Shown here piece by piece: positions 41,781-51,750 of a stretch of DNA of 64,000 nucleotides; the stretch's first letter is position 1, and each line of letters starts with the position of its first letter. The notes below the pieces were generated by a model, which made no database searches, was not told the DNA's origin, and was given only the letters and a program-made list of their open reading frames with translations. A program made the translations under genes and the position numbers. Source of the stretch: Cotesia glomerata (Eukaryota > Arthropoda > Insecta > Hymenoptera > Braconidae); assembly GCF_020080835.1 (NCBI RefSeq), contig NC_058158.1, forward strand, positions 16,530,156 through 16,594,155. Reading direction: 5' to 3'.

Positions 41781-44756
41781 AGATATTGCAGCTAAACCTA
41801 AACCATTGCGAAGCTGCACATGATCTGCTTATGCAAACAGCAAGAGAACTAGAGTTAGACTTAGTAATGATAGCAGAGCCATATAGATACCTGAATACCC
41901 AGCCTTGGGAATCTGACAGCACCACCAAGGCTGTCATCTGGTCTTGTGGTAAGCATCCCTTCCAGAGTGTAGTTAACAATGATAATGCCGGCTTTGTAGC
42001 AGCAACAGTTAACGGCATCCGTTTCTACAGCTGTTATGCACCACCTAGCCTATCCATTGTTGAATTCACTGAATTCTTGGACAAACTGACCGAGGACGCC
42101 AAGCAGCATTATCCGGTCGCGATTGCCGGTGACTTCAACTCCTGGGCAGTAGACTGGGGCAGCAAGCAGACAAATGCGCGAGGAAAAGCACTCCTCGAAG
42201 CTTTCTCTACACTAGATGTAGTCCAGCTCAACAGTGGTGATACGCCAACCTATACTAAAGGGGAAGCAAGCTCTATTGTAGATCTCACTTTCGTCAGCAG
42301 CAGCCTCATCAGTGGGAAATACGACTGGAAGGTGATGGATATCTACACAGCCAGCGACCACAAGGCAATTCTCTGGGAAATATTACATGACCGGAATACA
42401 AGAAGACCAATCAAGTCACTCAATACCATTGGATGGAAAGTGAAGTCTTTTGACACAAGCACATTGATAATAGCCCTGAATAGTGAACCGATTACTACTG
42501 GACCCGCAGAAGAAATGACCAAGGACCTGATGAAAAGAGTTGTCCAGGCCTGTGACGCAAGTATGGTCCGGAAATGCAGCATAAGCCAACGCCCGGCAGT
42601 ACACTGGTGGAACGACCACATCAGCGTTCTTCGGAAAGAGTGTCTAAAGAAAAGGAGAATATCCCAGCGTGGCTATCGACGACCCAACTCTGCGGAGCTG
42701 GTCGCAGAGTACAAAAAAGCCCGTCGATTACTGAACAAAGCCATCAAGGATAGTAAGAGGCAATGCTGGAAAGAGCTCATCAACGAGGTGGACAAAGACC
42801 TGTGGGGTAGGCCGTACAAGGTGGTCATGAATCACCTAAAAGTCAAACAAATGCCGGCACCCACATGCCCACAACTTCTGCAGAGAATCGTTACCGCGCT
42901 GTTTCCGCAGCAACGCGAGCTTCACTACCAGCTAGCTCAAGGAGAACTGGAGGACATTCCAACTGTCACGGAAGAAGAACTGACGGAGGCTTGCAACCGC
43001 GTAGGGAATAATAAAGCACCGGGATTAGACGGAATCCCTAACATTGCCTTAAAAACAGCTATAAAGGCAGCACCGGCATTATTCCTGGATGTTTACAACA
43101 CCTGCCTCAAAGAAGGGATTTTTCCTCGAAAGTGGAAACAGCAACGGTTAGTGCTGCTTCCTAAAGGGAAAAAGCCACCGGATGAACCGTCATCTTACCG
43201 CCCACTTTGCATGCTAGATACAGCGGGTAAGATATTCGAACGCATAATTCACCAGAGAATTGAAGCAGTAGTCGACCCACTCCTGGCAGACAATCAGTAT
43301 GGATTCCGGAAAGGACGATCAACCCTGGACGCAATCAAACTGGTTGTTGATACGGCCAAGGAAGCAATCGCAGGAACCAGATGGAAGGGTGGAACGAAGA
43401 AGTATTGCCTGGTGGCGACCCTAGACATCAGAAATGCCTTCAACTCCGCCAATTGGGAATGCATCATGCAGGCCCTCCAAGAGAAGAATGTACCAGAATA
43501 CCTTTCTTAAGATCGTAGCAAGCTACTTTGAAAACAGGGTCCTGAAGTATGACACGAAGAACGGTCCAAGGGAGTATGCTATTTCTGGAGGTGTACCACA
43601 AGGTTCAGTTCTAGGCCCGCTCCTGTGGAATATTATGTATGACGGCCTATTAAGACTAACTCTGCCAAGAAACGTCAAACTCGTAGCATATGCAGACGAC
43701 GTAGCCGTAGTGATCGTTGCCAAACATCTTGACGAGATAAACCATGTGTTCGATCTCACTTTCGAGCGCGTTAACCGGTGGATGGACGCAGTGAACCTGC
43801 AACTGGCGCAACACAAAACTGAGGCAGTGCTTATTACCAGCAGGAAAGTGGTAGAGACAATTAAGCTGAAAGTCGCCGAACAAGAAATCACATCACAACC
43901 TTATATTCGATATTTAGGAGTGATGCTTGATGCCCGACTCAACTTTAAGCAGCAGGTAGAACACGTCAGTGCCAAGGCGTCAGCAGTGGGAACAAGTCTA
44001 GCACGACTGATGCCGAACATCGGAGGGCCAAAGCAGAGCAGAAGGGTACTGTTATCATCTGTAGTCACATCGGTGCTTACATATGGTATATCTATTTGGA
44101 CCAACGCTCTCGAGATGCAAGAATCATGGAGGAAGGCTGGACCAGTATACCGACGGTGTGCCTTAAGAGTCGCCAGCGCCTTCCGCACAATATCCGAGGA
44201 AGCAGTGTGCGTTATTTCCGGAACTCTGCCTCTCAGAGTCCTCGCTGAGGAAAGACGGAACCTTTATCATCGTAAAAGGTCAACTACACTAAGCGCTGAA
44301 GAGCTCAGAACTGAAGAACGGCAAAACAGCTTCGACCGATGGCAGCTCCAGTGGGACGCTGCAGAAAAAGGAAGATGGACGTATCGTCTTATACCGAGGA
44401 TCGACGACTGGCTGAACCGGAGTCATGGAGAGGTTAACTACTACCTTACGCAGATGTTGTCAGGACACGGCTGCTTCCGAGCCTATCTTCACCGCTTTAA
44501 GCACGACGATTCTCCGGAGTGCCCATCCTGCCCAGGTGTCGCTGAAGACGTGGAGCACGTGATCTTTGCATGTCCTCGTTTTAACCAACAGCGCGATGAA
44601 TTAGAGAAGATTCTAAAAAAGAGAATTCAACCGGAGACAATAGTAGAAGAAATGCTGTCATCAGAAGCTGTCTGGAACGCCACGAGCACCTTTGCCACTG
44701 AAGTGCTTACAGAGTTGCGGTCCATCGAGAGAAAAAGAGCAGAAAACAGAAACTAG
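41777..44756 (+). pseudogene. LINE copy 4 ORF2 (endonuclease and RT), one frameshift
   Basis: The APE-type endonuclease domain (residues 1-about 230) has MKILQLNLNHCEAAHDLL, IAEPYRYL, IAGDFNSWAVDWGS and TASDHKAILWEI. The RT has NNKAPGLDGIPNIALKT, SSYRPLCMLDTAGKIFERI, DIRNAFNSANWECIMQA, GGVPQGSVLGPLLWN and VAYADDVAVV. The C-terminus has CPSCPGVAEDVEHVIFAC. One extra T near 43505 shifts the frame between the EKNVPEYL and KIVASYF blocks. Apart from that, about 990 codons are open. By analogy with known R1-clade elements, the endonuclease would choose the (AC)n target. Confidence 0.9.
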
Positions 44757-44996
44757 AAGGGAGATAGAAATAAAAACATCTTAGCCACCAGAAGGAAGAG
44801 CGGCAGCTAATTCCTCCCCCCGCGAAGAAATGCCTTACGGCGGTACCATGGGGGATCAGAGGATAGAAGAGAAAGGGGTTTAGGGTTTAGTGGGTAGGGG
44901 CGTTAGTGTCGAGTTAGTATGACGCTGCGTCGAGTCGCCACATATCCAGGCCAAACAGCTATGCCTAGAATCCGTCAAAAGGATTCCCCCTACAAA

Positions 44997-45185
44997 ACAC
45001 ACACACACACACACACACATACATACATACAGACATAGTGACAACCTCGCGGGAATAGTCAGGGAAGCTTCCTGTGACCTTCAAACGTCGAGATCTGATG
45101 AAAACTCGATTTTTGCAAAACGGGGTGAAAACAATAACTTCCCGATTTTTGAAAATCTGAGATTTTTAGCGGGAAGTTAAAAAAG
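44997..45185 (+). repeat. Rep-A, right end beside LINE copy 4
   Basis: (AC)n, ACATACATACAGACATAGTG, CGAGATCTGATGAAAACTCG and the inverse terminus TTTTAGCGGGAAGTTAAAAA. Confidence 0.85.
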
Positions 45186-45203
45186 TGTTGAAGTTTATTC
45201 GTC

Positions 45204-46090
45204 TTATTCGTAAGTTTCAAATTCTTGTTCTTCTTCTTGTTCTTCTTCTCCTGCATCTTCTTCATCTTCATTTTGGATGCAAGTAAATTGTGTCAATAGC
45301 GATGTATCGCATGATACTTCGTCGGAGTCAAACGAATCCTCCATTGTTTGTGATTCAATAATAGAGCACGACCGGCCTTGACAATTTGTGCATGCCAAAG
45401 AACAAGACAGTCCGACTTTTTTGCAACCACATTTAGCACTGCATCCCTTTTTGCAGTTGCAAAAAATAGTGTTCAGCAGTTTTTCCGGCGCAAGTGGAAG
45501 TAAAGTTTGAACTGGCTCTAATATATTGTTGACCAACTTCCAACCCCAGTCTGTAGGGTCTAGCTGATAACCAAGCCACACTTGCACTTGGTAATATACT
45601 CGAAAAAGATGTTGGTGAGCAGCAACTGAGGTTGGAGGAAGACAAGCTAATTGAACTTGTTTTTTATTTTTAGTATTTTTAACGAAACATGCATATCGAT
45701 GCTTATCTAAACAGGTAGTTTTTTTAGGAGCTCCGTACATAGAAAGAAGAAAGCGGATGCCGTTGGTAATAACTTCTTGTTGAGTTGAATTACTCTTTTT
45801 AAAACTTTAGCACATTGAATTAAATCTTGTTTTTCAAACATTTTGAAAACTGCTGTTTTACCCCTCCTGTAAAATGCAGATGTCGTATCACAGCCAGTTA
45901 TTGCGTGTAAAAATAGTACATGATCTTTACACTTTACTAAAGTAAATAAACTTTTTGATGAATATATATCTGATTGATGCTGAGCTTTTCCTGGTTTTAA
46001 GAAAAAAATAGTTTTTTCAGTTGGCGTTCGAGCAGTGAGTAATACAAGTAAGTCAACATCTTCACCAACAACAATAGTTGTATTTGTCAA
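45204..46090 (-). pseudogene. Long-TIR transposon copy 1 gene: PIN/FEN-like region and CXC-like tail
   Basis: This is the C-terminal part of a protein family common as unnamed proteins in insect and other animal genomes. Upstream block (46090-45707): IVVGEDVDLLVLLTAR and FLHAITGCDTTSAFYRRGK, acidic residues arranged as in PIN/FEN-type nucleases. Then a frameshift and block 45740-45204: ACLPPTSVAAHQHLFRVYYQ, DPTDWGWKLVNNILEPVQTL, then the cysteine-rich tail CNCKKGCSAKCGCKKVGLSC and an acidic end. The first two-thirds of the protein are gone. A role as transposase is an inference from its place between the TIRs. Confidence 0.7.
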
Positions 46091-46497
46091 ATTGAATTGC
46101 TCTATTAGTGTTTCTATTTATTTAGTGTTTTTATTTATTTAGTGTTTCTATTATTAGCTTGTTTTACCTATATATTTTCAGCCGTAAACTTTTCTTTCAA
46201 CATTGAAATGAACCGAGACTTGTTGTGGGTATTTGTAAGAAATTTCTGTTGACTGGTTGGGACTGTCATAAGTTCATCAAATAAAATATCAGAAGATGAA
46301 TTTCATTTATTATAGCAGGTATAAGACCCTAGCCACGCACACAATAGAACAAGAGACAAATGTCTCGAAGTTACACTGGCTTAAAGATTAAGGGACTGGG
46401 TTTCATTTTACCTGATATTCTTGTAGTTAAAACTTATGTATATTTTATATTGTAAATATAAGTTACAATGACCGATAGAAAAATATTTAAACATTTA

Positions 46498-46500
<3 letters not shown>

Positions 46501-46576
<76 letters not shown>
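46501..46576. repeat. (TA)n microsatellite in the right TIR
   Basis: About 38 TA units; copy 2 lacks this expansion. Confidence 0.95.
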
Positions 46577-46579
<3 letters not shown>

Positions 46580-46582
<3 letters not shown>

Positions 46583-46869
46583 AAATATTACAACTCTAGA
46601 TGTATTGATACATTTTTTATAGATAATTTTATGATCTACAATTTTCATTTGAAAAACTTTTATGATAAAACTTACCGTTTTGCTGAGAATCGCGAAAAAC
46701 TCATTTTTTTGACCTTTGACCTTGAATTAAATTTTTTTCCTTACAGGGGAATGATGGGGAACTTCTAGACATTGTTTATAATTATATTTTGAACAATTTC
46801 ACTGAAATTCAGCTTGTTGGGACTTTATGTAACTTCACTCTCATTTTTTGGTCTAAATTGACCGGACTA
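46580..46869 (-). repeat. Long-TIR transposon copy 1, right TIR
   Basis: Ends in AAATTGACCGGACTA. The inner part is disrupted by the (TA)n tract at 46501-46576. Confidence 0.8.
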
Positions 46870-46872
46870 TTG

Positions 46873-47860
46873 ATGGATGCCGACAATTGAATTTGATTTC
46901 TTTTTGTTGTTGTTATTAAACGTAACGCCCGAGAAATTTGGAGCTGTGTAGGACAGCTAGCCCGACCGACGCGCCATCTCCGAGCGCGAGCCCAAACTTA
47001 TCTCGAGCTTCAACTACCCGTAAGCTTAGTCGATTTACCGACCGTAGTTAGTTATCCGCCGCGAGCCCGCCAAATTGTTGAATTTTTGAATTATTATTTT
47101 GCGAATTATCGTCGAATTAAAGCTACATTGTGTTTAATTTGCTATGGCAAATTAATTGGGGGAATTTGCGAGCCATTGACGGACCGACTTTAAGCTTTAT
47201 TTAAATTATTAAATAGTTTGAGACAAATTAAGTGTTTATTTCATCGTATAAGTAATTATTAGTAAATTTGAAATAAATTAATTATTTAGAGTATTGTATT
47301 ATGAAGTATAATTGCTCTTGAGCATTTGCGAACCACCGACGGAACGAATTGAGTTTATTATTTTGTTTTTGTTATTAATTAATTTGAGCAAAAATTAATT
47401 GTTTATTTCATCGTATAAGTAATTATAAATTAATTCGGGATTTTTACGAGCCGTTGACGGACCGAATATAATTTTTGGTTATGATTAAGTAATTTGAAGA
47501 TCGATTAAATGCTTACGTCATCGTAGTATTAGTTGTAAGTAATTTAAATTAGTATCTGCGAGCCACCGATATATCAATATTATTGTTGTTTCTTTTAGTT
47601 AATATTATAATTTTTGGAAAATTATTACTAATTCTTGGCGACTGTTAAAATAAATTGTTTACTGGACATTCGTCGATTACTTTTTTTTTGTTATATTCTT
47701 TTCCCAAGCTTACTTAGATTTAAGCATTTTACGTTTCGCCGTTCATTCGAATTTTAAATCTCTTCGTCAACGACCCGCCGCCCGACGACAAACGAGAACG
47801 ACTTCGAATCGTGGAACGGTAAGTTCCTGGCGCCAACTACCTTCGAAACTCAGGTAAGCC
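46873..47860. repeat. LTR/leader-like sequence, right part, with degenerate tandem repeats
   Basis: The motif GCGAGCCATTGACGGACCG and variants recur near 47168, 47326, 47448 and 47560, each followed by TTATTTCATCGTATAAGTAATTA-like sequence, giving degenerate units of about 110-155 bp. Near 47837 is TGGCGCCAACTACC, which resembles a Ty3/gypsy primer-binding site, and 46920 has GTAACGCCCGAG. This would fit an LTR and leader, but no second LTR or pol was found. Confidence 0.35.
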
Positions 47861-47912
47861 AATTTAGGTGGTGCTCTCCAACCCTGTCGACGCCAGTGCC
47901 GGTGAAAACACC

Positions 47913-48330
<418 letters not shown>

Positions 48331-48880
48331 TGGTAATAGCCTCGATGTTACGTCTTTCAAAGTTCGTTTAATGAAACAGTTTTACTGTTGCAGCCGTTTA
48401 AGAATTATTGTCTCTCATCATAGTTTAATCATGATGTAGATTCGATGATTAGAATATTAATCAGTCCTTCCTGTAAGGTTTTCAGATAAGTCGTCAGTAC
48501 ATTTGTCACAAATTAGTTCTAAATATTGTGTTCTTGAATTAAAATTTTATCCGGTTTCAAAATTTTGATTAACTTGTAAAATGTTGTTCCTAAGCAGTTA
48601 CTTAAAAATCAGACATTTAAAATTCAAATCTTATAATTGCAATCGTTTGGTAAATATTTGAGAAACTTTTTCATCACAAGATAATTTTTAACTTCCCGCT
48701 AAGAAAATCGAAGATTTTCAAAATAGTGCAGGGCCCTTGTTGACGTCAGTGTTGTTTCTTCCATGTTTACAGCGAATCTGCTACTAATACACTGCCTATA
48801 CTATATATATAAGGCTACAAATACTATAGTATTTGCGATCATTGGTTGCTGAGATATTGGTAATCAACCACAAAATGATC
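48331..48880. other. AT-rich intronic DNA with a Rep-A end fragment
   Basis: The only recognised feature is TTTTTAACTTCCCGCTAAGA at 48687, a Rep-A terminus truncated after about 35 bases. There are no open frames. Confidence 0.5.
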
Positions 48881-49215
48881 TTTTTCTATTCAAATACCAA
48901 TATTTCAGCAAAAAATGCTCGTATCGAAATTAAAAAAAAAACCAAAGTAAAGCTGAATAAATAAGTTATCTGTTCCATATAAAAGTTAAGTCAAAAAAAT
49001 TTTTTCTAAGTCCGTAGATTAAAAAAAAAACCAAAAAAATTTTAAAAATTATTTTTTCGGTGGTTTTTTTAAGATTACTCAAAAAAAAATTTCAAAAACA
49101 AATTTTCAAACTCAAATCCAAAAACTAGATACTCAGAGCTACAATTTACTTTTTCTTTTATTTGCTGTACAACTATTTTTCTACTAGTTACAGCCTGTTG
49201 AAAATTCCCCAAAAA
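48881..49215 (-). repeat. Rep-F copy next to the Patj exon
   Basis: AAACTAGATACTCAGAGC, TACAATTTACTTTTTCTTTT and GCTGTACAACTATTTTTC match the inverse of 60500-60600. It ends about 180 bp before the exon acceptor. Confidence 0.45.
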
Positions 49216-49398
49216 TTTCGATTTTTTTTGCTTCCTTAATTTTTGTGAAAAGTGTATGTTGTGAGATAATAAGACTTATATATTAAATCAGTGAGGTTTG
49301 AAATTTCTTCCTCATTTCTGAATATTTCTAAAAACAGTAGGCGTGACAGTTTAAAAACATGGTCTCTATTGTAAACGTTTATTTTGTGAACTTCGCAG

Positions 49399-49572
49399 AC
49401 GTTGGAAAGTCATGCTCCAATTGTACCAACGAAAGTACTCGGTGATCCTGAAGAGTTAAGTCGTCATTTACTTCATAACAACACAGAAGGATTCAATAGT
49501 CACTGTATTCAAAAGCGAGGAGAAATCAATGATGGATATAATAATGAAGAAGGATCAGATTTTGAATCTCAC
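49399..49572 (+). CDS. Patj: Patj/MUPP1-like gene, next exon (inter-PDZ linker)
   Basis: This second host exon has 58 open codons, an acceptor CTTCGCAG just upstream and a canonical donor GTGAGT at 49573. Its product starts TLESHAPIVPTKVLGDPEEL and continues into a polar, asparagine- and glutamate-rich linker ending SDFESH. The stretch APIVPTKVL.DPEEL resembles the linker that follows this PDZ in Patj-type scaffolds, so it continues the product of the exon at 1317 (...SPDYQ then TLESH...). Both ends are phase 0, so the two exons splice in frame. The remaining exons are outside the window. No exon of this gene was found between them. The G+C content and codon use contrast with the AT-rich flanks. 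Confidence 0.82.
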
Positions 49573-49749
49573 GTGAGTATACACTGTGAAAATTTTCTAT
49601 GAATAGATATTTCTGAATAATTTATTTTTATGGCACATATTACCAGCAAACTTTATTGATCTACAGCTGAACTTACTGTTTCCATCGTAATTTTTCGTAC
49701 AATTTTCTTTCCGTGTACATACATACATACATACATACATACATGTCTT

Positions 49750-49841
49750 CAAAATTTAAGTTCAGTCAAGCCCTTTCGAATGGCAACAACCACGATGAAA
49801 TCGGTCAAGCCGTTCAAAAGTTATGAGAGGTTTATATACAT

Positions 49842-49903
<62 letters not shown>
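49750..49903 (+). repeat. Rep-A, left part beside LINE copy 5
   Basis: Only the arm nearest the microsatellite is present: TCAGTCAAGCCCTTTCGAATGG, AAGCCGTTCAAAAGTTATGA and (AC)n 49842-49902. It is preceded by (ACAT)n at 49717-49743. Confidence 0.75.
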
Positions 49904-49904
<1 letters not shown>

Positions 49905-50293
49905 TGGGGCAGAGGAGAAACTGCTACCAGGCGCGTCTGCCCGTAGCGAATGGGAGAACGCTCGCTGTACCTGGTACAGAGGGTAGGAGCCAAATAAAAT
50001 ACGTTCCCGTGGACAAAACTCCTCCTTTAATGGGTTGGTCACACTAACTGACCTAACAAGACGATCCATCCCTGCTGTGACCCACTGGGAGTGACCAGAA
50101 CCTCGTGTCGTAGTTTCCGACGATGCAGGCCACGGCTGATGTGAGCTTGCTCTGCCGAGGTGTAAGTTGCAGCAGTGGATCAGGAGCCAGCCACTTCGGG
50201 CCTTGATCAGGAAGTACGCAGTGAGTGTTAGAGATCGGAATCTTCACCGCTCCGAGCGAGTATAGTCCGTCCGTGTATTCCGGGACTGGCTAA

Positions 50294-51750
50294 GTGTCGG
50301 CTAAGCCTCAGGGAACTGGGGTAGGAGTACTATCTCCGAGGGTACACCCGTTCCTAGTTATGACAACCCGCTCCACTCTGTACGATGCGCTGGTAAATCA
50401 AAAAAGTATGAGTAACCCACAGGAAACAAACAAGAGTGGAAACGGGCTACATGCCCAACAAGCAGCGATTGAAGCAAGCGCTGAAATGAAGCGGTCGCAA
50501 GCGTTGGAACGCCTTGAAAAGCTGACCAGTGAGCTAAATGACTTCATCCAATCTAAGGTCAATATCCACAAGGAGATTAAGACCAAGACGACCAGCGTAG
50601 CCAATGCCCTCCAGAGATTCAAGAAACTTGATGAAGAATGGCGTTTAACAGTACGACGCACTTCTCGCACTACATCGGAGAGAAGCATTCAAGCAACTGT
50701 CGTGAATGAAGAAGCAATGGGCGCTGGAGCCCATCAGTCGCGGAAGACAGAAGCAGAACTAGCAGTAAGTCAACTAAGAGAAAATATCGATCTTCTCCCG
50801 ACCCAACGATCTGCCAAGTTGTGAAGAAAAAGGACCTGAAACCAAGCCCTCCGAAAAACACGGCAGTGCAGAACGCCGGAAAAAAAAAGGTGACTGAATG
50901 GCAGAAGGTCCAATCCAAGAAGGAGAAGAAGGAGCAAGCGAGAGAGCGGTTACCAAAACAACCGGTGAACAAATCTCGGCCAGAGCCTAAGCGGAAAAAA
51001 CCGCGAAAATTCACCAAACCAGATGCCTTAATTATTCGACCCGTTCAGAAGGCAAAATATGCCGAGATATTGCGTCGGATTAAAAAAGATGTCCCACCAG
51101 ATCAGACCCGTGACGTCGTTGACAAGGATCAAAAGACGAATGATGGGAATATGCTTATTACGCTTTCCAGAAAGACTGCAGACAAAGGACAAGCTTTGCT
51201 GAAGACCATCAAGAGCATCCTTAAAGAAGAAGCGCAAGTCATCTGTAAAGGCCCAGAGGAATAGCTTGAAATCCGGGACATTGACGACGAAACAACTAAA
51301 GACGATGTCCGGAAGGCCTTACAAGAGGCAGCTGAAAATGACTACAAAATACCTAAAGATGTCATTAAAATTCGTCCGGCCTACAGAGGTACTTAAACTG
51401 CTTCGGTACGATTGCCAGCAGCAATAGTGCAGAAGATACTCGGAAAGACAGGCAAAATAAGGATTGGCTGGGTAAATTGCCGTGTCAGAGCAGTTGAGAC
51501 ACCACTACAATGCTATAAGTGCTGGCACTTTGGGCACACTACTGCCCAATGTAAAAGCGAAGTCGACCGATCTGGGCTTTGCATCAAATGTGGGCAAACA
51601 GGTCATCAAGCTGCTCAATGCCAAAATAAAGTGAAATGTGCGTTAAGTGCGAAAAAACCTGGCTCTCAAGTTACTGCTCACCGGTCTGGTTCTGGCCGAT
51701 GCCCAGTCTTCCAAAAAGCACTCCAGAAGCTGACAAATAAACGAACATGA
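50294..51750 (+). pseudogene. LINE copy 5 ORF1, frameshifts and two nonsense codons
   Basis: The frame runs from MSAKPQGTGVGVLSPRV through MSNPQETNKS (50407) and the helical region to about 50730, where the frame is lost. The conserved block DALIIRPVQKAKYAEILRRI follows in another frame. TAG at 51262-51264 replaces CAG of copy 3, and TAA near 51394 replaces CAA. The C-terminus has CYKCWHFGHTTAQC and CIKCGQTGHQAAQC. It is closest to copy 3. Confidence 0.85.

Larger units (their letters stand above)
39869..44996 (+). mobile_element. R1-clade LINE copy 4, full-length, two frameshifts
   Basis: The 5' end (TCGGGGCAGAAGAG) directly follows (AC)n. Order: 5' UTR to 40409, ORF1 at 40410-41780, ORF2 at 41777-44756 and 3' UTR with a G-rich tract (44875-44900) and terminal stem GAATCC/GGATTC (44968-44986), then (AC)n at 44997. 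It is the least damaged full-length copy. Each ORF has one main frame break. Confidence 0.92.
37114..46869 (-). mobile_element. Long-TIR DNA transposon copy 1 (CXC/PIN type), carrying nested Rep-A and LINE copy 4
   Basis: The ends are TAGTCCGGTCAATTT at 37114 and the inverted AAATTGACCGGACTA ending at 46869. A 3-bp duplication TTG lies at 37111-37113 and 46870-46872. The TIRs extend several hundred bases (left to about 37550, right from about 46580). Between them, all later insertions excluded, lies a minus-strand gene fragment (45204-46090) and a 5' segment (about 46310-46430) alike to 59150-59240 of copy 2. Two Rep-A units, one holding LINE copy 4, account for most of the 9.8 kb. Confidence 0.8.

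Noticed and set aside
44875..44900. TTTAGGGTTTAG in the LINE 3' UTR as an interstitial telomere repeat
   Set aside because: Only two units, identical in all LINE copies, and not the TTAGG insect telomere motif. It is part of the element's 3' UTR.
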